64,000 nt of DNA, taken from the NCBI GenBank assembly GCA_963782255.1, contig CAWAIS010000001.1, forward strand, positions 3,038,001 to 3,102,000. Direction: 5' to 3'. The stretch is from Roseiarcus sp963782255. GTDB taxonomy: Bacteria; Pseudomonadota; Alphaproteobacteria; Rhizobiales; Beijerinckiaceae. The notes under the pieces are model-generated. The model had not been told where the DNA came from, made no database searches, and was given only the letters and a program-made list of their open reading frames with translations. Positions within the stretch are counted from its first letter, which is position 1. Every line of letters begins with the position of its first letter. Both the position numbers and the translations under genes were made by a program. Of this stretch, positions 44,349-54,407 are shown piece by piece.

Positions 44349-44436
44349 GTTCACATCCTCCTTTTGAGCGATATGACGGGAGGCGCCCCGAATGGCGGCG
44401 CCTGATCCGCGTGCGGTTCCATTGGACCCCGCACGC
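44349..44436 (-). promoter_or_regulatory. ROSE-type RNA thermometer in the hsp20 leader
   Basis: The leader of about 88 nt folds into successive hairpins: GCGTGCGG with CCGCACGC, AGGCGCC with GGCGCCT, and a last helix in which CATATCGCTC pairs with GAGGATGTG of the ribosome-binding site. One G is left bulged between CATATC and CTC, exactly the layout of ROSE elements, whose anti-ribosome-binding-site motif is U(U/C)GCU; here it is TCGCT. At low temperature the ribosome site is closed, and heat opens it. Read by eye, not folded by program. Confidence 0.8.
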
Positions 44437-44440
44437 ATTT

Positions 44441-44470
44441 ATTTGGGGAGAAAGGGCCGCCGTTCAAGGG
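44441..44470 (-). promoter_or_regulatory. RpoH (sigma-32) promoter of hsp20
   Basis: CCCTTGAA at 44463-44470 (minus) and CCCCAAAT at 44441-44448 are 14 bases apart. They match the sigma-32 consensus CTTGAA-N13-15-CCCCAT. The start site would fall near 44434, at the first base of the thermometer leader. Confidence 0.82.
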
Positions 44471-44600
44471 CATGCGGCCTTTGCCACAAAAAGCTCAATC
44501 TCGGCGGCCATAGGCGCGAATTGCGCGATCGCGCGGCGCTGGATATAGCGCGGCTCGAGGCGCGCATCGCCTTCGTTTATTCATAGGGGTGTCGAATCGC

Positions 44601-45068
44601 ATGTTGAAGTCTCTGTTGGCTACGGCCGCGTGCGCGGTCGCGCTCTGCCTGTCGCCCGCGGCTTTCGCCGGGCATTCCGGTCCCCAGTCTGAAGAAGACC
44701 AGGGTCCGCCTAAGCCGCTTCCGCCGCTGCAGAAGAACTTCCCGCTCGACCAGACCTGGTCGCTGCGCGAGCTCAACGGCAAGCCAGTTCCGGAGGGGCT
44801 GGACGCCAGCCTCAAGATCGACGGCGCTCTGCGGGGATCGGGTTACACCGGCTGCAATTCCTGGTCGGCCACGCTCTACCCGGTCAAGGACCAGCACCTC
44901 ATGGTGGGTCCTTTCGCGCTCACGAAAAAGCAGTGCGACAAGCAAATCATGGCGGTTGAATTCGGCTTCCTCAGCGGTCTGACCGGCAGCCCGAGCTGGG
45001 ACCTCGTCAACGGCGACCTCGTGATCAAAGGCCCGCGCGGCTCGATGCGGCTCGCCCGCTCGCTCTGA
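44601..45068 (+). CDS. META domain (HslJ-like) secreted protein
   Basis: The 155-residue protein from the ATG at 44601 (MLKSLLATAACAVALCLSPA) has a signal peptide ending at AFA-GHSGP. The domain DQTWSLRELNGKPVPEGLDA, GSGYTGCNSWSATLYPVKDQ, KQCDKQIMAVEFGFLSGLTG is the META/HslJ fold, whose E. coli member is a heat-inducible outer-membrane protein linked to novobiocin resistance. The gene is divergent from hsp20. A GTG at 44589 is the alternative start. The cysteine pair (C in GCNSW and KQC) is conserved in the family. Confidence 0.82.
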   Translation: MLKSLLATAACAVALCLSPAAFAGHSGPQSEEDQGPPKPLPPLQKNFPLDQTWSLRELNGKPVPEGLDASLKIDGALRGSGYTGCNSWSATLYPVKDQHLMVGPFALTKKQCDKQIMAVEFGFLSGLTGSPSWDLVNGDLVIKGPRGSMRLARSL

Positions 45069-45075
45069 CGACGGC

Positions 45076-47238
45076 TCAAGCCGCGCTGACGACCGTCGCC
45101 GGCGCGTCCTTACCCGGTTCGAAGACAATGCGGCGCTTGTGGAACGCGCTCAGGGTCGAGCGGTGGCCGATCGACACCAGCGTCGTCTTTGGCAGCGACT
45201 TGGCGATCGCGCGATAGAGGTCGGCCTCGCTCTTCTCGTCGAGCGAGGCGGTCGATTCGTCGAGGAAGAGCCAGTCCGGCGCCGCGAGCAGCGCCCGCGC
45301 GACGGCGAGCCGCTGCTGCTCGCCGCCCGAGAGATGCATCTGCCAGTTGTCGCTGTCGTCGAGCCGGTCCGCCAGGGCGGGCAGCCCCACTTTGAGAAGC
45401 GCATCGCTGAGGTCGGCGTCCGAAAAGGTCGAGCTCGCGGCAGGATAGGCGAGCGCCTCGCGCAACGGGCCGATCGGAATGTAGGGCCGCTGCGGAAGCA
45501 ACATCAGCTTCGCGTGGGCCGGCTGCTCAATTTCGCCCGACCCGAACGGCCACAAGCCGGCGATCGCGCGGAAGAGCGTCGACTTGCCCACGCCTGAGGG
45601 GCCGATGACAAGGGTCGACTCCTGCGGGATGAGGACGAGATCGCCGACATGCGCGAGCTTGCGTCCGTCGGGGAGCGAGATGTCGACGTCAGGCAGCGAC
45701 AGGACCGGGCCGCTGCCGGCCGCGGTCTTGAGGCGCGGCTCTCGCTTCTCTTCTCTCTTCGCCCGCGCGAATGCGTCCTCGAATGAGGTCAGGCGCTGGA
45801 TCGTGGCGCTGAAATCGGCGAGGCCAATGTAGTTGTTGACGAAGAAGTTCATCGCGCCATTGACGTTGCCGAACGCGTCCGCCGACTGGCTGAAACGGCC
45901 GAAGTCGACGATTTTCAGGTAATAGAACGGCGCCACGACGACATAGGGAATGATGACGGAGATCTGCGTGTAGAATTGGTTGAAGGCGATCAGAAACGTA
46001 CGCACGTGAATGATGCGCCGGATGGTGCGCACGACGTCGCCGAACACGTTGCCCGCCCGATCGATTTCGCGGTCCTCGCCCTTGAGCAACGCAATCTGCT
46101 CGCTGTATTCGCGGATGCGCGCGAGGTCGAAGCGGAAGTTCGCCTCGACCGCTTGCTGGCGGAAATAGAGTCGCGACAGGCTGCGCCCGATAAGCTGCGT
46201 TATGCCGGTCGCGACGGCCGCGTAGAGGACAGCGACCCAGAACAGGAAGCCGGGAATCACGAAGCCAAAGATCGGCGCGTCCATGGACCGCGAAATTCCC
46301 CAGAGGATGATCGAGAACGACACGAGGTTGGTCGCGGAGGCGATCGCCTGGATGGTGTAATTGTATATGCCTACGTTGCCGGAATTGATGCCGGTTCCGC
46401 TGCCGTTTATGAATCCGCCGATGTCCTGCGAGATGCGCTGATCCGGGTTGTCGGTGGTGTAGCCGCCGAGGCTCTGCGAAGTCGGTTGCTCGCGATCGTC
46501 GTTGTTGGCGTTGAGCGCGAGCTTGTAGTGCATCGAGTGCATGAGCCAGCGCGACGTGAACGAGGCCGTCATCCAGCGGCGCCATTGCAGCACGAAATTC
46601 GACGCGACGAAGAACTCGAGGATGCCGGCGAGGATCGCGATCGTCGCGAGCGGCACGAAGACGAACATGAGCTGATACCAGAACGCGATGCGATGGGCTT
46701 CGTCCGCGACCTGGATCGCGTTGCCGAAATCCCTCTGGAAGAAGTTGAAGCGCAGGGCGAGCGCGACCTGAAACTGATTGATGAGGATGAGAAAGAAGAC
46801 ATTGACGCGGGCGTAGAGGTCTTGCCTGACAATGATCGGCCGGACCGGCAGCGGGTGGATCGAGATCGGCGTCCGCGCGGCGAAGAACGGATCAGCGATC
46901 GTCATCATCTTGCGCACCAGGCGAAAATGGGACACGCCGAAAACGACAAGAATGAACAGCGCGGTCGCGAGCGGCAGGTAGCGCGGGAGCTCATACTCCG
47001 CATAGGCGTGCGGCCAGAAGCCGAGCAGGGCGATGAGATCCAGGAGGCCGAACAGAACCGTCTCGAACGCGAAGAGTTCGCAAAGGACCGTCAAGAACGT
47101 CGACAGCTTCCACGCCGGCAGCGATGCGAGCGCGGCCAAGGCCGATGCGCCGCCGATCAGGAGCGTCATGCTGTCTTCCTCGTATGCCCCGACGACCAGG
47201 GCGACGGCAGCGAAAACGGCGAGACTCAACATGCGCAT
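45076..47238 (-). CDS. BacA/SbmA-like ABC transporter with fused ATPase (BclA type)
   Basis: The 720-residue protein has six to eight TM segments and the ABC_membrane_2 (SbmA/BacA) block ALRFNFFQRDFGNAIQVADE, FTSRWLMHSMHYKL and QRISQDIGGFINGSG. It is followed by an ATPase with Walker A GPSGVGKST, signature HLSGGEQQRLAVARALLAAP, Walker B WLFLDEST and the His loop IGHRST. BclA of Bradyrhizobium has this layout and imports antimicrobial plant peptides; other relatives export vitamin B12 or are of unknown role. Its stop is 7 bp from the convergent META gene stop. Extra hydrophobic N-terminal helices (residues 1-95) precede the core. Confidence 0.88.
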   Translation of the reverse strand: MRMLSLAVFAAVALVVGAYEEDSMTLLIGGASALAALASLPAWKLSTFLTVLCELFAFETVLFGLLDLIALLGFWPHAYAEYELPRYLPLATALFILVVFGVSHFRLVRKMMTIADPFFAARTPISIHPLPVRPIIVRQDLYARVNVFFLILINQFQVALALRFNFFQRDFGNAIQVADEAHRIAFWYQLMFVFVPLATIAILAGILEFFVASNFVLQWRRWMTASFTSRWLMHSMHYKLALNANNDDREQPTSQSLGGYTTDNPDQRISQDIGGFINGSGTGINSGNVGIYNYTIQAIASATNLVSFSIILWGISRSMDAPIFGFVIPGFLFWVAVLYAAVATGITQLIGRSLSRLYFRQQAVEANFRFDLARIREYSEQIALLKGEDREIDRAGNVFGDVVRTIRRIIHVRTFLIAFNQFYTQISVIIPYVVVAPFYYLKIVDFGRFSQSADAFGNVNGAMNFFVNNYIGLADFSATIQRLTSFEDAFARAKREEKREPRLKTAAGSGPVLSLPDVDISLPDGRKLAHVGDLVLIPQESTLVIGPSGVGKSTLFRAIAGLWPFGSGEIEQPAHAKLMLLPQRPYIPIGPLREALAYPAASSTFSDADLSDALLKVGLPALADRLDDSDNWQMHLSGGEQQRLAVARALLAAPDWLFLDESTASLDEKSEADLYRAIAKSLPKTTLVSIGHRSTLSAFHKRRIVFEPGKDAPATVVSAA

Positions 47239-47445
47239 GGGCGAATACCTGGCGGCGGAAAACCGGAAGCGGGCGCACTAGCAGACCGATGCGGGCAATA
47301 GAAGGGCGGTCCGCCGGCCGCGCGAATGAAATGTTGGCAATGTCGGACGACGCGCGGGTCCAAATTGACCCGCGGCGCGCGCCCGATCACCGATCCGGAG
47401 CCGACCAGGGAGCTGATCGGTCAACTGGAAGCGGCGAAAAACGGA

Positions 47446-47468
47446 AAGGGCGGCCGAGGCCGCCCCGT
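47446..47468 (-). terminator. GC-rich hairpin downstream of the esterase gene
   Basis: On the minus strand GGGCGGCC, TC and GGCCGCCC form a tight stem followed by TTTCC. It lies about 65 bp after the esterase stop. A similar hairpin occurs near 51775-51800. The other bases of 47239-47531 hold no gene. Confidence 0.55.
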
Positions 47469-47531
47469 GATTGCGTCGCCAAGACCGAACCGGCCGCCCT
47501 TTTCAGCGAGGCGGCCGATCCTCAACGAGCG

Positions 47532-48722
47532 TCAGGCCGCCTGCCTGTGACGCAGGCTGTTGTAGAGCGCGGTCTCAAAGTCCATGTAGCCCATGAACGA
47601 TACCGGATCTCCGAACGGCAGGATCTGTGTCGCCCAGAAACCGCCGTAGCCGTTCTTGCGGTCGATCCAATAGAAGAGGTTCGCCAATCCGGCCCAGCCG
47701 AGCGCGCCGGCGGGCCGCCCGGTCGGCGCCTCCTCGTCATTGACCATGAAGGTCAGCGCCCATGACTTCGACAGCCCGGGGAAGAACTCCGCGTCGTTGG
47801 ACAACGACGGGATCACCCCCGGCAGCATCGTGACCTTTCTGTCGCCGAGGTGGTTCTGCTCCGCCATGCGCACCGTCTCGGCCTTGAGCACGCGGCCGTG
47901 CTCGCCGGCGCCGTCATTCAGCCACATGCGGATGAACCGCATATAGTCGCCGACGGTGCTGTAAAGCCCGTGCCCGCCCATGTGCACCTCGGGCTGAGAC
48001 GGAAGCTCGAACTCCATCGGCGCCAAGGACCCATCGGCGTTTCGGGCATGCATGCCGGCCAGCCGCTGGCGCAGAGCGTCAGTCAATTCGAATGTGGTGT
48101 CGCGCATGCCGAGGGGTTCGAAGATGCGGGTCTCGAAGACCTCGCCGAGCCGCTTGCCGGCGATGGCTTCGATGACCTGGCCGCACCAATCCATGTTGCT
48201 GCCGTATTCCCATTTGTCGCCCGGGTCGAACAGGAGCGGCGTCATCAGCGCCTTCTTGGAACCCGTGATGACGCTCGGCTGCCCCTTCTCCTGGGCGAGG
48301 CGATTGTACTTCTCGTTGAAGAAATCGTAGCCCATGCCGGCGGTATGCGTGAGCAGCATGCGGGTCGTGACATCGCGCTTGGGCGCACGGAGACGCGGTT
48401 CGCCGTTCTCGCTGAAGCCCTCGATCACCTGAAGCGTGCCGATGTCGGGCGCGTAGGTCTTTGCGGGAGCGTCGAGGTCAAGCTTGCCTTCCTCGACGAG
48501 TTGCAGAGCCGCCGTGCCTGTGAGCGCTTTGGTGGTCGAGAAGATCGCGAAGACGGTGTCCGTCGTCATATCCGCATCGCGATCCAATCGCCGTTTGCCG
48601 GCGGCGCCTTCATAGATGTTGCGCTGGCGGTCGGTCACCATGGCGACGACGCCCGGGACACGCGGGTCGGACGTCACGACACGGTTCAGGATCGAGTCGG
48701 CTGTCGATTTAAGGTCTTCCAT
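47532..48722 (-). CDS. Serine hydrolase, beta-lactamase/esterase class C family
   Basis: The 396-residue enzyme has the SxxK nucleophile in FAIFSTTKALTGTAALQLVE (STTK), the YxN motif YGSNMDWCGQVIEA and the third element GHGLYSTVGDYMRFI. It lacks a signal peptide, so it is probably a cytoplasmic esterase of the EstB/carboxylesterase VIII type, with ester bonds as substrate. It starts 15 bp after the stop of the flavin monooxygenase gene and is surely co-transcribed. That pairing suggests it hydrolyses the ester made by the monooxygenase. Confidence 0.88.
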   Translation of the reverse strand: MEDLKSTADSILNRVVTSDPRVPGVVAMVTDRQRNIYEGAAGKRRLDRDADMTTDTVFAIFSTTKALTGTAALQLVEEGKLDLDAPAKTYAPDIGTLQVIEGFSENGEPRLRAPKRDVTTRMLLTHTAGMGYDFFNEKYNRLAQEKGQPSVITGSKKALMTPLLFDPGDKWEYGSNMDWCGQVIEAIAGKRLGEVFETRIFEPLGMRDTTFELTDALRQRLAGMHARNADGSLAPMEFELPSQPEVHMGGHGLYSTVGDYMRFIRMWLNDGAGEHGRVLKAETVRMAEQNHLGDRKVTMLPGVIPSLSNDAEFFPGLSKSWALTFMVNDEEAPTGRPAGALGWAGLANLFYWIDRKNGYGGFWATQILPFGDPVSFMGYMDFETALYNSLRHRQAA

Positions 48723-48737
48723 CCTGTTTCCTCCTTG

Positions 48738-50474
48738 CTAGTAAACCTCGGCGGCTTGTCGCGCGCCTGTTGTCGATGAGATCTTGCCGGTCTGCTTTGA
48801 ATGCGGCCCGTCTTCTGCTGTTGTTGCTCCGCGCATCGCAAAGCCCGCGTAGCCGCTGGCGGCGACCGCGTCGCATTTCTGCCGATAGGCACCGACGCCT
48901 CCGATATACGAAAGCAGGCGTCGCGGCTTGCCCTCGACGTTGGACCCCATATACCACGAGTTGGTCTTGACCACGAGCGTGGGAGCGGCGGTCTCCTCGT
49001 GGTGCTCGATCCACTGATCCTCCATCTCCCTGGTCGGCTCGCAGACGCTTAGCTTGTGGTCGCGCAAGTAGCGGATGCAGTTGCTGATCCACTCCGCCTG
49101 CTGCTGCAGGCAGGTGGTCATGTTGCAGAGCGCAGCCGACGGCGCGAGCGGCGCTGCGGTCGTGAACAGGTTGGGGTAGCCGTGCACCTGCAGCCCCATG
49201 GTGCTGCGAATGTCGCGACCCCACTCTTCCTTGAGCGACCGTCCGTCGCGTCCACGGATGTCGATGCGCGTCAGCGCGCCCGTTCCCGCGTCGAAGCCAG
49301 TGGCGAAGATCAAGACGTCAAAAGCATGCTCGGCGCCGTCCTTGAGCTTCAGCCCGTTCGGCGTGACCCGCTCGATCGGGTTCTCCTTGACGCTGACGAC
49401 TTCGACGTTGGGCCGGAGGAAAGTCTCCAGAAAATTGACTTCCAGCGGCACGCGGTGGGTTCCGAAGCCGTAGTCTTTCGGGATCAGGATGTCGCAGAGC
49501 CGAGGGTCCTTCAGCCGTGCGCGCATCTTCTCGCGAACGAATTCAGAGATCTCTTCGCTCACCTCTTCGTCGAAGAACAATTCCGCGAACGATGCGAGCC
49601 ACAGCTTGAGCGAGCCGTCCTCCCAGATGTCCTCCAGGATCTCGCGCCGCCGCTCGGGCGAACACTCGGACCAGGCGTTTTCGAAGTCATGTTCGAAGCC
49701 GGTGAAGGTGTGCGGCAGGCGCTGGGTGAACCAGGCGAATTTCGTCTTGTAGGCTTCCTGCTCCGCCGTCGTGTATTTTGGATTCTTCATCGGCAGCACG
49801 TATTGCGGCGTTCGCACGAACACGGTCAGATCACCGACTTTGTCGGCGATGGTCTGGATGACCTGGATGCCGGTCGCGCCGATGCCGACGACCCCAACCC
49901 GCTTGCCGGTAAAATCGACCGGCTCCTTCGGCCACCGCGCGGTATAGATCAGCTTCCCCTTGAACGTCTCCTGTCCCTGAAAAAGGGAGGTGAGCGGCGC
50001 GGACAGCATGCCGCAGCAGGTGATGAGGAACTGAGCGTCGATGACCTGGCCATTGTCGGTCGTAATCGTCCAGCGTTCCGTCGCTTCGTTGAAATGCGCG
50101 CTTCTGATCGTCGTGTTGAATACGATGTCCTTGCGCAGGTCGAGCCGGTCGGCGACATAGTGCATCCAGCGCTCGATTTCCGGTTGGCCGGGGAATTTCT
50201 CGCTCCAGCTCCACCCCTTGTACAGGTCCTCGGAAAACAAATACTGGTAAATATAGCCTTCCGAGTCGAAGCGGGCGCCGGGATACCGGTTCCAATACCA
50301 GGTTCCGCCGACGTCGGATGCGGCGTCGAACGCCCGCACGTCCAGTCCCTGGCTGCGCAAAAGATGCAGCTGGTAAAGACCCGCGACGCCGGCGCCGATC
50401 ACGGCTGCGTCGAGCTTCAAGGGCGTTTCGGAGCTGCCCGTCGTCCTTTCGAGTGTAGCGGTTTCGGCCATCAT
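48738..50474 (-). CDS. Baeyer-Villiger-type flavin monooxygenase
   Basis: The 578-residue FAD/NADPH enzyme from the ATG at 50474 (MMAETATLERTTGSSETPLK, with GGGAG upstream) has GAGVAGLYQLHLLRSQG (FAD site), GGTWYWNRYPGARFDSEGYI and VGVVGIGATGIQVIQTIADK (NADPH site). The family fingerprint FxGxxxHxxxWP appears as FKGKLIYTARWP, with Tyr in place of His. Such enzymes insert oxygen next to a ketone to give an ester or lactone. It lies between an AraC regulator and an esterase. The His-to-Tyr change is unusual; activity may differ from the textbook type. Confidence 0.88.
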   Translation of the reverse strand: MMAETATLERTTGSSETPLKLDAAVIGAGVAGLYQLHLLRSQGLDVRAFDAASDVGGTWYWNRYPGARFDSEGYIYQYLFSEDLYKGWSWSEKFPGQPEIERWMHYVADRLDLRKDIVFNTTIRSAHFNEATERWTITTDNGQVIDAQFLITCCGMLSAPLTSLFQGQETFKGKLIYTARWPKEPVDFTGKRVGVVGIGATGIQVIQTIADKVGDLTVFVRTPQYVLPMKNPKYTTAEQEAYKTKFAWFTQRLPHTFTGFEHDFENAWSECSPERRREILEDIWEDGSLKLWLASFAELFFDEEVSEEISEFVREKMRARLKDPRLCDILIPKDYGFGTHRVPLEVNFLETFLRPNVEVVSVKENPIERVTPNGLKLKDGAEHAFDVLIFATGFDAGTGALTRIDIRGRDGRSLKEEWGRDIRSTMGLQVHGYPNLFTTAAPLAPSAALCNMTTCLQQQAEWISNCIRYLRDHKLSVCEPTREMEDQWIEHHEETAAPTLVVKTNSWYMGSNVEGKPRRLLSYIGGVGAYRQKCDAVAASGYAGFAMRGATTAEDGPHSKQTGKISSTTGARQAAEVY

Positions 50475-50642
50475 TTCATCTCCCGTTTGTTTTGACTTCG
50501 AGTGAGCGTCGGGCCGAGATTTCAATCCGGTGCGACAATTCGTCACAAACCACGGGCGGACCGTTTGCGTCTTGAACGGAAGCGAAGCTTCGCGTTGTTC
50601 AAACTTGCTGCGGCGCTTGGGTGAGCCCGGCCTGGGCACAGG

Positions 50643-51530
50643 TCAGCCGGTCGTCGTCCTGCGGTATTCGGCCGGCGTCACGCCGAGCAGGCGCTGAAAG
50701 AGCCGCGTCATGTGGCTCTGGTCCGAGAAGCCGCTGTTGGCCGCGACGACTTTGATGGGAACGTTCCGCCGGGCCAGTTGCGCCTTGGCGCGCTCGATGC
50801 GCTTGCGCATGACATAGGCATGGGGCGGGCAGCCGAATTCGGCGCGGAATTTGCGAGTGAAGTGAAACACGCTGAGCTGCACGACGCCGGCGAGCTCCGC
50901 CAATGATATGTTCCGTTCCAGGTTTTCGTCCAAATACCGGTTCAAGAGCCCGCATTGGGCGTGGGAGAGCCCGTCGGAACGGTTCGGTTCCCGGAAGATG
51001 ACGTTCGCGTAGTGCCGCAGGATGTGGACGCAGGCGTGGTTCCTGAGCAACTCCACATAAAGCCGCCCGCCGAGACCGGCCGCCCGCAACTCTTGCGCAA
51101 GAGAAGAAGCGATCCCGACGAGAACGGGATCGTCGGCCCTCAAGACGTCGCGCAACTCGACTTCTTTGATGGGACGATCATAGGCATCCGCAGCGACCTC
51201 AGCCATCGTCGCGGGCGACAGATAGACATGCGTCACCTCGATGTCCTCGCCCCAGCGCCAATGTGATTCAGCCGCGTGCGTGAGAAGCGACACGCAGCCT
51301 CGCGCGACCCGCTCGTTGCGCCAATCGCCAGTGCAGCGGCGATTCATCTGCGTCGCTCCATGCTTGTAGGCGACGATCATGTAATCGCGCATGCCTGGGA
51401 TCGGCACGTCGAGAGCCGTGTAACGCCAGCCGCGAACCCGCACCCCCTGCCAGCCGAGCGGGGCGCTGTCGACCGTCAGCTCTCCGGGGACGTACACGGG
51501 CAATTCGTCAGGCGTGATCAAGTCGCCCAT
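50643..51530 (-). CDS. AraC family transcriptional regulator
   Basis: The 295-residue protein ends in a double helix-turn-helix: LNRYLDENLERNISLAELAG, VVQLSVFHFTRKFRAEFGCP, then VVAANSGFSDQSHMTRLFQR and LLGVTPAEYRR. The N-terminal half is a cupin-like sensor domain without a known ligand motif. It lies 168 bp upstream of the flavin monooxygenase gene in the same orientation, so it probably activates the monooxygenase-esterase unit when the ketone substrate is present. The ATG at 51530 lacks a strong ribosome-binding site. Confidence 0.9.
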   Translation of the reverse strand: MGDLITPDELPVYVPGELTVDSAPLGWQGVRVRGWRYTALDVPIPGMRDYMIVAYKHGATQMNRRCTGDWRNERVARGCVSLLTHAAESHWRWGEDIEVTHVYLSPATMAEVAADAYDRPIKEVELRDVLRADDPVLVGIASSLAQELRAAGLGGRLYVELLRNHACVHILRHYANVIFREPNRSDGLSHAQCGLLNRYLDENLERNISLAELAGVVQLSVFHFTRKFRAEFGCPPHAYVMRKRIERAKAQLARRNVPIKVVAANSGFSDQSHMTRLFQRLLGVTPAEYRRTTTG

Positions 51531-51769
51531 GTGCTTCCTCCCGCACGCCCGCGGTTCCGCTCTGTATTTATGCTTCGACGATCTTCGCCGTCGAAGGCGT
51601 CACGCTCGCCGCGGTTTTATCACTCTAACCGCAAACGCAGGCTACGAAACCAACGGAGCAGCCAGTCGCCCAGTTTGAAAATCGCCGGGTCGCGAACAAC
51701 GGGGCGGGACGACCGCCAACCCTCATGTGTCGAAAGGAAACTTGATATCAACGTCAACGTCCTGAGGCA

Positions 51770-51962
51770 AACAAAAAGGGCGGCCGAAGCCGCCCTTTAA
51801 TCCCTTCTCCCGCATAGCCCGTCGATGGACGGGCGTACTTCCGAACGCCCTATGCGGGCGGGAGAAGGTGGCGCGCCCCCCGGACTGAGATCCGGGGGGG
51901 CCGGATGAGGGTTGCGCCGCCTCTCACCCCCGACCTCTCTCCCCAAGCGGGAGAGGGGAGGA
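51770..51962. repeat. Array of four intergenic hairpins downstream of groEL
   Basis: AAAGGGCGGC with GCCGCCCTTT lies near 51775-51799. CCTTCTCCCGCATAG pairs with CTATGCGGGCGGGAGAAGG across 51805-51869. CCCCCCGGA pairs with TCCGGGGGG near 51877-51900. CTCTCTCCCC pairs with GGGAGAGGGGA near 51935-51959, next to the groEL stop. The last is a common REP-like motif in Hyphomicrobiales. They may end transcription of groESL. The rest of 51531-51770 shows no gene. Confidence 0.6.
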
Positions 51963-51963
51963 C

Positions 51964-53600
<1,637 letters not shown>

Positions 53601-53666
53601 TGTCTAAGATCTCCTGCCCCCATGAGAGGGCCAAATGAAGGGAATACGGATAAGAAGGATGAGGCG

Positions 53667-53954
53667 TCAGCCGATGACGCCCATGATGTCGGACTCCTTC
53701 ATGATCAGGAGCTCCAGGCCGTCGATCTTGACCTCGGTGCCGCTCCACTTGCCGAACAAGACCTTGTCGCCGGTCTTGACGTCGAGCGGAGTGAGCTTGC
53801 CGCTTTCGTCGCGGCCGCCAGGGCCGGCGGCGATAATTTCGCCTTCCTGCGGCTTCTCCTTGGCGGTGTCCGGAATGATGATGCCGCCCTTCGTCTTCTC
53901 CTCGCCTTCGAGGCGACGGACGACGACGCGGTCATGCAGGGGACGGAATTTCAT
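53667..53954 (-). CDS. groES: Co-chaperonin GroES (10 kDa)
   Basis: The 95-residue protein (MKFRPLHDRVVVRRLEGEEK) has the mobile loop EEKTKGGIIIPDTAKEKPQE, GEIIAAGPGGRDESGKLTPL and YGKWSGTEV-type motif (LFGKWSGTEVKIDGLELLIM). It caps the GroEL ring. The start at 53954 was chosen over the open frame to 54011. groEL follows after 66 bp. A CIRCE operator lies 51 bp upstream. Confidence 0.96.
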   Translation of the reverse strand: MKFRPLHDRVVVRRLEGEEKTKGGIIIPDTAKEKPQEGEIIAAGPGGRDESGKLTPLDVKTGDKVLFGKWSGTEVKIDGLELLIMKESDIMGVIG

Positions 53955-54004
53955 GTGTGAAGCTTTCCTCTCTCGGAAGCGCCCAGACGGGCGGCGTTCA
54001 TTCG

Positions 54005-54031
54005 TTAGCACTCAACACGGTCGAGTGCTAA
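54005..54031. promoter_or_regulatory. CIRCE operator of groESL
   Basis: TTAGCACTC, nine bases, then GAGTGCTAA is a perfect copy of the HrcA-binding CIRCE inverted repeat. It is 51 bp upstream of groES, so groESL should be repressed by HrcA at normal temperature. hrcA itself is not in the window. Confidence 0.95.
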
Positions 54032-54407
54032 CGGCGTTCAAATAGGCGTCGGAAAAAGCCGCGTCAAGCCTCGGGCCCGGGGAACTTTTCCGGGACGTCG
54101 CGGGACAAGGGCTTCGCGAGAGCGGGTCCGGACACGTCCGTGCCGGAACAATCTCAATTCCTCGGTCGTTGGTTGCAGGGCCGGTGGTCTCCAACTGCTG
54201 CCCACGTGAAGTTTCGACTTGCCCCGGGCGGGCCCGACGGATGCCCAGGCATCCCCATGAGGGCGGTGGGGCGGAGGACAAGCAATCGAAGAGAGCCACT
54301 GCTGCGAAGGTCAAGGATTCGCGCTAGATTGCGGCGTTCTGGAGCCATCTCAACGATTAACCGGGGGCGCCAACTGCGGCGCACACGCCGCGAGAAGGAG
54401 GTTACCC
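54032..54407. other. Intergenic region between groESL and the secreted-protein gene
   Basis: No gene is supported here. Open frames in both directions are Arg/Pro-rich shadows. The promoter of groESL must overlap the left end and that of the secreted protein the right end. A strong ribosome-binding site, GAAGGAGGT, lies at 54395-54403. Confidence 0.5.

Noticed and set aside
51770..51962. CRISPR array
   Set aside because: The hairpins differ from each other and there are no regular repeats with unique spacers. No cas gene is in the window.
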